Shown here piece after piece: positions 1 through 7,985 of a stretch of 36,196 nucleotides of DNA. Source of the stretch: Bacteroidales bacterium (GTDB taxonomy: Bacteria; Bacteroidota; Bacteroidia; Bacteroidales; M50B96); contig JAIOYV010000070.1 in assembly GCA_021740905.1 (NCBI GenBank), positions 1 through 36,196 on the forward strand. Direction: 5' to 3'. The notes under the pieces are model-generated. The model ran no database searches, had not been told where the DNA came from, and saw only the letters and a list, made by a program, of their open reading frames with translations. The number at the start of each line of letters is the position of its first letter. The stretch's first letter is position 1. The position numbers and the translations under genes are program-made.

Positions 1-83
1 AATGGCCAAAAATGCAAATATATTTTTTAATACCCTTGAATATAGCAATTTAGATATTAACAACTTCATGTTAATAACTGATC

Positions 84-1262
84 TCAAATTGTATGAAACG
101 ATAGCTCTTTTGGGGAAGTTATTTTGAAAGTTTCACTTATGAATTTTGTCCCACAATTTATCACCAGACCTACATAGTAAATACCGGGGGTAGTGATGGA
201 AGCATACGTTGTAGTTAAGACGTACGAATTTGTTCCTTCAATAAAGGTCCACTCAATTTCTATTGTAGAGGCAGTGTAAAAAATGTTCGAAATATAGGCT
301 GTGTCAGGGGGATTGGTGAAAAGGCAGGTGTCGATCAGGGTAAAAGCCGAATCGGTAACATTGGCCGAAGCTGGGTCGATAACAATGGCTGTATCCACTT
401 GGCAGGAGTTTATGTCGGTAACTGTTACATGGTAGGTGCCCGGGCACAAATCGGAGGCCAGGGCAGTGGTTTGCATGGCCGGGTCGTCCCACTGAAAACT
501 AAAAGGGGCTGTACCGCCAAAGGGGTATGCCTGTGCAAAGGCCCCACACATAAAGGCATTGCTTTCGTTTACCAATAAATTGGCCACCAGTTCCAGAGGC
601 TCTTGAACTGTAAGGCTAAGTGAATGGCTTACAGCAAGGGCATCGGTAACTGTGATGCTATACGATCCTTGCGACAAATTCGCCAGGTCTTCGGTAGTTG
701 CCCCATTCGACCAGATAAAACTATAGGGAGAAGTGCCAAAATTAACTGTAATGTCAATGGCTCCATCGGCAAGCCCAAAGCAGGTTACATCGGTAACTGC
801 CGGGATTATATCAACCGAAGTCATCAACGAAGCAAGGCCGCTGATGCCATTTGTAATGTAGGTGCCTTGTTGGGCCATAGTGGTCATATAGGTAGCAATA
901 GCATCGAACTCCTGGTTTAGAGAAGCTTTCCAAATTTTCCAGGTGAACGCTTCGCCGGGTTGGAGGCCATTATCGATACCTGCATCAGCACCCCAGGCAG
1001 TTACATAAGTGGTAGCGCCCATCCATTCTCTATAACCGCAACAACCTAATGTGCCAGCTGAATCGTAAAATACACCAACATAATCGCCTACCTCAATTGG
1101 GCTACCATTTACATAGGCTGCCCCATCGGGTAATAAAATAGTATGATTTTCACCTGTGATACCAAAGCTCCACCCGGGTTGCGAAAAGGCAGAAATTGAC
1201 AAGGTAAGGCCAAATAGTAATAAAACGAATTGCCTGATTGAGAGTAAATGATTTCTTTTCAT
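84..1262 (-). CDS. Secreted SprB-repeat protein, T9SS tail missing (third tandem paralog)
   Basis: This 392-residue exported protein is the last of three tandem paralogs. An N-terminal signal peptide (hydrophobic LLLFGLTLSISAFS, cleavage near the Gln of SAFSQPGW) is followed by a module at residues 29-150 with the motif GDYVGVFYDSAG, a Cys-Gly pair and WKIW. A SprB-like repeat (about 155-225, SPYSFIWSNG, GSYSITVTD) and two further beta-rich segments follow. Its paralogs at 1274-2728 and 2740-4185 go on into a T9SS sorting domain, but this copy departs from them after NCGTKFISE and stops with ELSFHTI. The start is the ATG 11 bp after the previous gene's stop, and the spacer resembles the one before the next paralog. 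Without the sorting domain it should not be anchored or released by T9SS, so it may be decaying or periplasmic. The exact function is unknown; surface adhesion is only the usual role suggested for SprB-repeat proteins. Confidence 0.72.
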   Translation of the reverse strand: MKRNHLLSIRQFVLLLFGLTLSISAFSQPGWSFGITGENHTILLPDGAAYVNGSPIEVGDYVGVFYDSAGTLGCCGYREWMGATTYVTAWGADAGIDNGLQPGEAFTWKIWKASLNQEFDAIATYMTTMAQQGTYITNGISGLASLMTSVDIIPAVTDVTCFGLADGAIDITVNFGTSPYSFIWSNGATTEDLANLSQGSYSITVTDALAVSHSLSLTVQEPLELVANLLVNESNAFMCGAFAQAYPFGGTAPFSFQWDDPAMQTTALASDLCPGTYHVTVTDINSCQVDTAIVIDPASANVTDSAFTLIDTCLFTNPPDTAYISNIFYTASTIEIEWTFIEGTNSYVLTTTYASITTPGIYYVGLVINCGTKFISETFKITSPKELSFHTI

Positions 1263-1273
1263 GGTCTTAGGTC

Positions 1274-2728
1274 TTATTTTATAAATTTAACAACAGCGTT
1301 TTGGTTGAACTCATTGAAAACCTTTGCAAAATAAATTCCTGGGGCAAGGTCTGGCAAGGCTATAGTGTTTTGCTTGTTCGTACTTAATTCTATTTCCGAT
1401 TCCAACAATTGGCATCCGATGGAGTTGTAGATTTCAACTTTCAATATCTTACCTTCAGCATTAAATACCTGAAAATTCAAATCCTCTTTTATGGGGTTTG
1501 GATTTATCATACAGCTAAATTCACTGGGTTTGACTTCATTTATGCTGAATACTTCGGGGGTGATTTCGATAACCGATACAAGAGTGATTTCGGTAATGAA
1601 TTTTGTCCCACAATTTATTGTCAGTGCCATATAGTAAGTACCCGACGAAGTAATGGAAACGTAGATGGAAGTTATCACATGCGTATTGGCTCCTTCGATA
1701 ATGGTCCATTGAACCGACATAGACGAACCTGAGTACGAAATGTTCGAGATATAGGCCGTGTCGGGGGCATTGTTCAACAGGCAGGTATCGACCAGATTAA
1801 TTGCAGTATCGGTAACCGTAATCGAATTGGGGTCGATAACAAGGGCTGTGTCCAACTGGCAGCCATTCGCATCACTAATGATGACGTGATACGTACCGGG
1901 GCACAAATCGGAGGCCACGGCGGTGGTTTGCATGGCCGGGTCGTCCCAGATAAAACTATAAAGGCCAGTTCCGCCCGAAGGGATAGCTTGTGCAAGCGCA
2001 CCACACATAAAGGCATTGCTTTCGTCGACCAATAAGTCGGTCTCTAGTTCAACAGGCTCGTCCACCACCATGCTTAAGGAATGGCTTACGGCAAGGGCAT
2101 CGGTAACCGATACGCTATACGATCCCGGTGGCAGGTTTATCAGGTCTTCGGTAGTGGCCCCGTTCGACCATAAAAAACTGTACGGCGAAGTGCCAAAATT
2201 AATGGTAATGTCAATGGCCCCATCGTCAAGCCCGCTACAAGTAACATCTGTAATCACCGGAAATATTTCATTCGAAGTCATAAGTGTGGCTATGCCGCTA
2301 AAACTATTTGTTGCATAAGTACCTTGACTATTAAACGGGGGGGTAGGAGAATACGTAGCAAAGGCATCGAACTCCAAGTTAAGAGAGGCTTTCCATATCT
2401 TCCAGGTGAACACTTCACCTGGTTGAAAACCATTATCAACACCAGTTTCGGAACCCCAGGCTGTAACTACAGTGGGGCCGCCTCCAGGCCACATTGTATA
2501 TCCACCACAAGTCAATACTCCTGAAGCGTCATAAAATACTCCAATATAATCGCCTACCTCAATGGGTGCACTATTTACATAAACAACTCCATCGGGAATA
2601 AGAATGGTATGGTTTGACCCTGTGTTTAAATAGCTCCAACCTGGCTGCGAAAAGGCAGAGATTGATACGACAAGGCCAACTATCAACAAGGTGAATGATT
2701 TGATTGAAGGGAGATGATTTTTTTTCAT
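1274..2728 (-). CDS. Secreted SprB-repeat protein with T9SS sorting domain (second tandem paralog)
   Basis: This 484-residue protein has a signal peptide (LLIVGLVVSISAFSQ), then the GDYIGVFYDASG module (about 30-150), which ends in GEVFTWKIWKASLN. A SprB-like repeat (DVTCSGLDDGAIDITINFG, PYSFLWSNG, PGSYSVSVTD) and two further beta-sandwich-like segments follow. The C-terminal 80 residues form a type A T9SS sorting domain, with INPNPIKEDLNFQVF near its start and PGIYFAKV plus VVKFIK at the end. This predicts export by Sec, then outer-membrane passage by T9SS with removal of the tail. The gene is 11 bp from both neighbours. Its flanking spacers, GACCTAAGACC and AACCTAAGACT, are nearly identical, which supports tandem duplication with the junction included. 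The ligand or role is not deducible. Confidence 0.8.
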   Translation of the reverse strand: MKKNHLPSIKSFTLLIVGLVVSISAFSQPGWSYLNTGSNHTILIPDGVVYVNSAPIEVGDYIGVFYDASGVLTCGGYTMWPGGGPTVVTAWGSETGVDNGFQPGEVFTWKIWKASLNLEFDAFATYSPTPPFNSQGTYATNSFSGIATLMTSNEIFPVITDVTCSGLDDGAIDITINFGTSPYSFLWSNGATTEDLINLPPGSYSVSVTDALAVSHSLSMVVDEPVELETDLLVDESNAFMCGALAQAIPSGGTGLYSFIWDDPAMQTTAVASDLCPGTYHVIISDANGCQLDTALVIDPNSITVTDTAINLVDTCLLNNAPDTAYISNISYSGSSMSVQWTIIEGANTHVITSIYVSITSSGTYYMALTINCGTKFITEITLVSVIEITPEVFSINEVKPSEFSCMINPNPIKEDLNFQVFNAEGKILKVEIYNSIGCQLLESEIELSTNKQNTIALPDLAPGIYFAKVFNEFNQNAVVKFIK

Positions 2729-2739
2729 AGTCTTAGGTT

Positions 2740-4185
2740 TTATTTGATGAATTTTATGACAGCGTTTTGGTTGAACTCATTATACACTTTGGCAAAATAA
2801 ATCCCGGGGGAAAGGTCTGGCAAGGCTATCGTGTTTTGCTTGTTCGCATTTAGTTCAATCTCCAAATCCAGAAGTTTTCCTCCTATAGCGTTGTAGATTT
2901 CAACTTTCACTACATTCCCGGTAGCATTGAACACCTGAAGATTCAAATCCTCTTGTATTGGGTTTGGGTGGATTACACAGCTAAATTCATTGGGCTTGAT
3001 TGTATTTATGCTGAATACCTGAGGTGTAATTTCGATAATAGAAACCAGGCTAATAGTGGTAATGAATTTGGTCCCGCAATTTATAACGAGGCCCACATAA
3101 TAAATACCCGGGCTTGTAATGGTTGAATAAGTCGAATTAAACACAAAAACATTGGCGCCCTCAATTATGGTCCACTCGATTTCCATGGTCGAAGCTGTGT
3201 AATAAAGATTCGAGATGTAGGCTGTGTCAGGTGTATTGTTCAACAGGCAGGTGTCGATCAGGGTAAAAGCCGAATCGGTAACCGTTGGGGAACTCGGGTC
3301 AATAATAATTGAAGTATCAATTTGGCAAGAATGCCAATCGGTTACGGTAATATGATATACGCCAGGACATAAATTCGATGCCTGTGAAGTGGTTTGCATG
3401 GCCGGGTCGTCCCAGGTGTATGTATATGGAGCTGTGCCGCCAAAAGGATATGCTTTTGCATAAGCCTCGCACATAAAGGCATCGCCCTCGTGCACCAAGA
3501 TATTTGCTACCAGCTCCAAAGGCTCTTGCACCGTAAGGCTTAACGAATTACTTACGGCAAGGGCATCGGTAACTGTTATGGTATATGAGCCTCCCGCCAG
3601 GTTGGTCAGGTCTTCGGTAGTTGCCCCGTTCGACCAGGCAAAACTGTAGGGAGAAGTACCAAAGTTGACGGTGATATCAATAGCCCCATTGTTTTGCCCA
3701 TAGCACGATATGCCCGTCACTGCCGGGATAATTTCATCCGAAGTCATTAACGAGGCAACACCGCTAATGCCATTGGTCATATAAATTCCCTGTTGCGGCA
3801 AAGTGGGCAAGTAGGTAGCAATAGCGTCAAACTCCATGTTCAACGTAGCTTTCCATACTTTCCAATTAAAAACTTCACCTGCCTGATACCCATTGTCCAT
3901 GCCAGCTTCCGCGCCCCAAGCGGTGATGCTCATTATTGCTCCCTGGTAGGTGGTGAACCCGCAACACTCCATTGTGCCCGAAGCGTCATAAAACAAGCCA
4001 ATATAATCGCCAATCTCAATGGGGTTTCCGTTAATGTAGGTCACCCCATCGGGTATCATAATGGAATGGTTCGAGCCAGTATTGACATAACTCCAGCCAG
4101 GTTGGGAAAAGGCAGCGGTTGATAGGACAAGGCCCAAAGTCAATAAAGTGATTTGCTTGATTAAAGGTAAGGATCTTCTTTTCAT
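2740..4185 (-). CDS. Secreted SprB-repeat protein with T9SS sorting domain (first tandem paralog)
   Basis: This 481-residue paralog has the same architecture as the gene at 1274-2728: signal peptide (LLTLGLVLSTAAFSQ), a module with GDYIGLFYDASG, CCGF and WKVWKATLN (about 30-150), a SprB-like repeat (SPYSFAWSNG, GGSYTITVTD), a second repeat-like segment (GTAPYTYTWDDP), a beta segment and a C-terminal T9SS domain (IHPNPIQEDLNLQVF to VIKFIK). The shared SprB block is almost identical to that of the gene at 84-1262, pointing to recent duplication or gene conversion. It begins 10 bp after the stop of the 1161-residue gene, so the four genes are probably one transcript. Export to the cell surface is predicted; the molecular partner is unknown. 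Confidence 0.8.
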   Translation of the reverse strand: MKRRSLPLIKQITLLTLGLVLSTAAFSQPGWSYVNTGSNHSIMIPDGVTYINGNPIEIGDYIGLFYDASGTMECCGFTTYQGAIMSITAWGAEAGMDNGYQAGEVFNWKVWKATLNMEFDAIATYLPTLPQQGIYMTNGISGVASLMTSDEIIPAVTGISCYGQNNGAIDITVNFGTSPYSFAWSNGATTEDLTNLAGGSYTITVTDALAVSNSLSLTVQEPLELVANILVHEGDAFMCEAYAKAYPFGGTAPYTYTWDDPAMQTTSQASNLCPGVYHITVTDWHSCQIDTSIIIDPSSPTVTDSAFTLIDTCLLNNTPDTAYISNLYYTASTMEIEWTIIEGANVFVFNSTYSTITSPGIYYVGLVINCGTKFITTISLVSIIEITPQVFSINTIKPNEFSCVIHPNPIQEDLNLQVFNATGNVVKVEIYNAIGGKLLDLEIELNANKQNTIALPDLSPGIYFAKVYNEFNQNAVIKFIK

Positions 4186-4195
4186 ACTGTTCTGT

Positions 4196-7100
4196 TTAAA
4201 TCTTAATGAATTTATTTTTTAGTTTGATATTATCCTTGGTTTCAACATCCACAAAATAAACACCGGGTGCTAATTTTTTGGTTTCGATCTCTAAGATAGT
4301 TTTCGATTGGATTTCGTTGCCTGAGAGGGTGATTATTTTTTCCCCATCAACCGAATAAATTGAAATTTCTTCAATTTTTAATCCTGATAAAGGCAGTTGA
4401 ACGATCAAGTAGCCATCAACTGGGTTGGGATATACGTACATGTTTTGAGCACCAGATAAGGGATTCTCGCCAATTCCAATCACTATTTCGGAAGGCTGGA
4501 TAAAAAGCTTTATGTTGCTTACGCTTGAATGATCGGCCGATAAACTGATTGGGACTTCTTCTGAAAAATAACCCGCTTTTTCGGCCCGCAGGATATATTC
4601 TCCATACTCGACATTCAGCATATTGAAATTACCCTTCTCATCCGTGAGCTTGAACATGACCGGCTGAAAGTTTTCGTTCAGCAAAAGAATTGGGATGTTC
4701 CGTGCTGTATTTTCGCCCGTTGATTTTGGAATGAAGGAATCGATGAACCATTGATTATTGAAAATATCCTCCTCGTAAACGGATGTATCGAGATACGAAA
4801 GATTGCCACTTATGCTTGCCGGCCCATAAAAAATGCCTTCATAAGAAGATAGATAAATATTGGTGTTGGCGTAATCAATAGCGGTTTCGATGCGCGTAGA
4901 AAATGCCCAGCGGATATCGGCCCCGAAATAGGTGGGGAAATAAAGGGGATAGACATTAAATCCGTAATCGGGGTTGGGCACGGCATAAATCAGATATTTT
5001 CCATCGGGGGGCACGCTAAACGAGTAGTAGCCATTCGATACAAAAGTGTAATCGATGGCTTCGATATGCTGATCCTGAAACTCCTCGAAGAGAAGGACAA
5101 CACCATCGGGCGAAGGGTTAGGTCCCATATATACCCGGCCCGATACCACAGGATAAGGTTCCAAAATAAAAAGGCTGTCGAAGGTGCTTTCGCAATTTGC
5201 AGCATCGGTCACGGTGAGCGAATAATATCCTTGTTCGAGCATCGAAAGGTTTTGTTTTGTTGACCCTGTGCTCCACAGAAAGGTGTAGGGCGGGGTGGCC
5301 CCAAACATCGATAAAAAGATAGATCCATCGCCGGCACTTGCGGTACTTATATCCGACACAATAAAATTGATTACAAGCTCGGGAGGTTGCGCGATGTACA
5401 CATATTGGGTAACCGTGCAACTGTTGCCATCGATTACCGTGACAATATAATTTCCACCAGGCAGCTGATCAATATCGGCTTCCAGGCTCCAATTCGACCA
5501 GATGTAGAAATAAGGCAAGGCACCTCCGCTTACCTCCAAATCAATACTCCCGGTTTCGTCGCCAAAGCATAAAATATCTTCCGAAGTATAGGTAAGAGCC
5601 AGGCTGTCGGGCTCGGTAATCGTAAAGGTATCGGTAACCGAAAGCGAGGTGCCATCGGTGATTGTGACTATGTAGGTGCCCGGTGCCACGTTGGTCAAAT
5701 CTTGCGAAACAGCCCCATTCGACCAAGAATAGCTGACTGGCAACGTAAAATCGATCATTGAAAGATTGATAGAGCCATCATTCTCACCATAGCATGAAAC
5801 ATTTTCTATATAGGCAAAAAAAGTGGGAGGGAGGGTGTTTTCAACAATCACTTCTTCTGAAAACTCACACTCTTTGTCATCGGTTACCTGGGCCAAATAC
5901 ATGCCGGCGCATAGATCAATAGCCGTATCTCCAGTTTGGCTATTGGGATCGTTCCAAATTACATTGTACGGAGGTGTGCCTCCACTTACCATAACAATTG
6001 CCTGCCCAACACAATTGCCCAGCGTATCAGGAATTACCAAAGATGAAATCTGTATGGGCGAAAGAAAAAGATCAAGGCTGTCGTTGTCGGGATTGCTATC
6101 TCCCACCAATTCGACAACTGCCCGTAAATGGTAGTCGATGGGGGTTTCCAAATTGGCTGGAACAAGGAGGACAATTTGGAGGGTATCATGAAAATTCATT
6201 GGCTGAACAACGGAATCGCTTATCCAGGGGCCACCATTTATGTTATATTTCAGGTAGAACCAATCAACAGGCGACACCCCCTCTGAAAAGACTTCCACAA
6301 CAATTGTATCCGAAGAGCCAAGGTCGCAATAATCCGTCGGGTTTATCCAGGCCGATATCCCCATGTCGTGTTCCGTATCGCTGAGGGATTTCACTGCCGA
6401 TTTTCCGTTCGCGTTAAAAAAGCCGAGATCGGGCCATATCCATGTTGCCGTGTCGATGTACGATGCCAACACAGTATATTCTTGTGCTTCGGAAGCATCC
6501 CATATTTTCCAGCTAAAAACATTGCCTTGGTAAAAACCTTCTTTTGCCGGAAAAGTGCTTGGATCATCGCCATAAGCAATAAGGATTGTGCCCTCAGTGC
6601 CAAACCCATCGTTGTATTGAAACTTTCCGGCACATCGCGAAACTCCCAGCGAATCGTAAAAAACAGCAATCACATCGCCATTCTGGATATAATCGCCGTT
6701 GAAAGAAACGGTGGTGTGTTCTGTAAAGGTAATTTCATGCTGAACGGGAGTGCTATACACTGTCCAGGGATCTGGGATCACGGTCAGGATTTCCACCGTG
6801 TCAACATGTAAACAAAGATGGGCATCGCTTACCGAAACCACATAATTGCCAGGATATAAGTTTGTCAAATACTGTCCTGTGGCTCCATTGTTCCAACTAT
6901 AAAAATAAGGGGGAGTACCTCCGGTAACGGAAACACTGATACCGCCATTCGGAAATCCAAGTTGGCTGTAAGGCTGGCAGGTATGCTGGAGGGTCAAAGG
7001 ACCAGGCTCATCGATAACTATACTCTCGGTGGTGGTAAAACCATTTACATTGGTTACAGTTACTATGTAAGTGCCTGCCGGCTTATTTATTATGGTGTCG

Positions 7101-7681
7101 CCCCAGGTGCCATCCGACCATTCGACTGTATAGGGTGGGTTTATCATAAAAATATCGATCCATGCGCTTCCATCGGTAGAGCCATTGCAAAATGCACTTT
7201 CAGAAAAATCTTGAAAAACTGGCTCTACGCAGTTTCCAAGATAGGTGAGTGCACTGCCGCCATTCACCACAAAAAGATTGCTATCGACATAATAGCTATC
7301 GTGGGCATAAAAGGCAATGTGTGAATAATAGGCGGTATCATTCACATGGAAGGTTTTCCAGTGAACCGAATCGCCCACAAAAAAACCCTCTTTGGCCGCA
7401 GTTAGGGTATCGTCGCCATGAGCCAAAAGGCTCTGGTTGCCCCCATACCAAACCATATAACCGGCACATGCGTAGGTTATCCCCAGCGAATCGTAAAAGA
7501 CACCAACGTAATCGCCAATATCAAGAAAGTCGGTGGTGCATATAATCATATCTACAGGAAAATAGAATTCGTGGGTAATCGCGGTGTTGGTGTAAGGCCA
7601 GTCGGGCGTTTGTGCTTTTGTTTCAAGCACGTATAACATACTCAAACAACAAAGGATTACTATAATGGAAACTCTCTTCAT
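4196..7681 (-). CDS. Large multidomain SprB/T9SS cell-surface protein
   Basis: I use the ATG at 7681 (1161 residues, MKRVSIIVIL) rather than an upstream TTG, because it directly opens a signal peptide ending near ETKAQ. In order: a GDYVGVFYDSLG module (about 23-148); two SprB-like repeats (155-300); a second module copy (305-435, GDVIAVFYDSLG, FSWKIWDAS); a CARDB/Ig-like segment (438-545); four SprB-like repeats (550-840, e.g. SYSWSNGAVSQ and TFLWSTGSTKQ); two carboxypeptidase-regulatory-like beta segments (845-935 and 955-1070); and a T9SS sorting domain (about 1080-1161, YVYPNPVDGYLIVQL to KLKNKFIKI). It is the first gene of the operon and is read before the three paralogs, which share its first module. 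Such proteins are usually surface adhesins or matrix components; that role is inferred from family knowledge. Confidence 0.8.
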   Translation of the reverse strand: MKRVSIIVILCCLSMLYVLETKAQTPDWPYTNTAITHEFYFPVDMIICTTDFLDIGDYVGVFYDSLGITYACAGYMVWYGGNQSLLAHGDDTLTAAKEGFFVGDSVHWKTFHVNDTAYYSHIAFYAHDSYYVDSNLFVVNGGSALTYLGNCVEPVFQDFSESAFCNGSTDGSAWIDIFMINPPYTVEWSDGTWGDTIINKPAGTYIVTVTNVNGFTTTESIVIDEPGPLTLQHTCQPYSQLGFPNGGISVSVTGGTPPYFYSWNNGATGQYLTNLYPGNYVVSVSDAHLCLHVDTVEILTVIPDPWTVYSTPVQHEITFTEHTTVSFNGDYIQNGDVIAVFYDSLGVSRCAGKFQYNDGFGTEGTILIAYGDDPSTFPAKEGFYQGNVFSWKIWDASEAQEYTVLASYIDTATWIWPDLGFFNANGKSAVKSLSDTEHDMGISAWINPTDYCDLGSSDTIVVEVFSEGVSPVDWFYLKYNINGGPWISDSVVQPMNFHDTLQIVLLVPANLETPIDYHLRAVVELVGDSNPDNDSLDLFLSPIQISSLVIPDTLGNCVGQAIVMVSGGTPPYNVIWNDPNSQTGDTAIDLCAGMYLAQVTDDKECEFSEEVIVENTLPPTFFAYIENVSCYGENDGSINLSMIDFTLPVSYSWSNGAVSQDLTNVAPGTYIVTITDGTSLSVTDTFTITEPDSLALTYTSEDILCFGDETGSIDLEVSGGALPYFYIWSNWSLEADIDQLPGGNYIVTVIDGNSCTVTQYVYIAQPPELVINFIVSDISTASAGDGSIFLSMFGATPPYTFLWSTGSTKQNLSMLEQGYYSLTVTDAANCESTFDSLFILEPYPVVSGRVYMGPNPSPDGVVLLFEEFQDQHIEAIDYTFVSNGYYSFSVPPDGKYLIYAVPNPDYGFNVYPLYFPTYFGADIRWAFSTRIETAIDYANTNIYLSSYEGIFYGPASISGNLSYLDTSVYEEDIFNNQWFIDSFIPKSTGENTARNIPILLLNENFQPVMFKLTDEKGNFNMLNVEYGEYILRAEKAGYFSEEVPISLSADHSSVSNIKLFIQPSEIVIGIGENPLSGAQNMYVYPNPVDGYLIVQLPLSGLKIEEISIYSVDGEKIITLSGNEIQSKTILEIETKKLAPGVYFVDVETKDNIKLKNKFIKI

Positions 7682-7795
7682 AATCAAACTACCCTACATT
7701 TTATTAGGTGACATTAAAGTAGACCGGAAAACCGGAAAAGGTTGCTTGAAAAAGGGGGTTAAATTTAGAAAAAATACCCACAGTTTGAATTTGAG

Positions 7796-7910
7796 GAGAT
7801 TCCTTCACTGCGTTCGGAAAAACGGGGTGTTTTGGAAGGAAGGGAGGAGTTGGCGGCTACACCTTCTCAATAAGTACTCCACGACTTTCCGAACGCAGTG
7901 AAGGAATCTC
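7796..7910. repeat. 115-bp inverted-repeat element with 25-bp perfect arms
   Basis: Arms at 7796-7820 and 7886-7910 are perfect reverse complements over 25 bp; the left arm contains TTCCTTCACTGCGTTCGG. They enclose a 65-bp centre. The element fills much of the roughly 300-bp gap between the ABC-F gene's 3' end (7986) and the surface-protein start (7681); apart from the tandem CCGGAAAA near 7721-7739, I see nothing else in that gap. No ORF lies inside, so it resembles a MITE or REP-like element. It could also act as a strong hairpin in transcripts entering from either side. Confidence 0.8.
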
Positions 7911-7985
7911 TGTACTATCCACCGATCTTTCCTAAATTACCTCAATCCCCTAATTCCGCAATTACACAATTCCCCAATCACCCAC

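Noticed and set aside
1-83. Possible continuation of the truncated SprB paralog past its stop
   Set aside because: I checked the sequence beyond the stop and saw nothing resembling the PNP-type start or KFIK end of the T9SS domain. The loss appears real within this window.
624-920. Plus-strand open frame opposite the tandem SprB genes
   Set aside because: It lies antisense to a well-supported secreted-protein gene, has repeat-derived composition and no recognisable domain. Similar antisense frames across 1409-4122 and 5066-7636 are rejected for the same reason.
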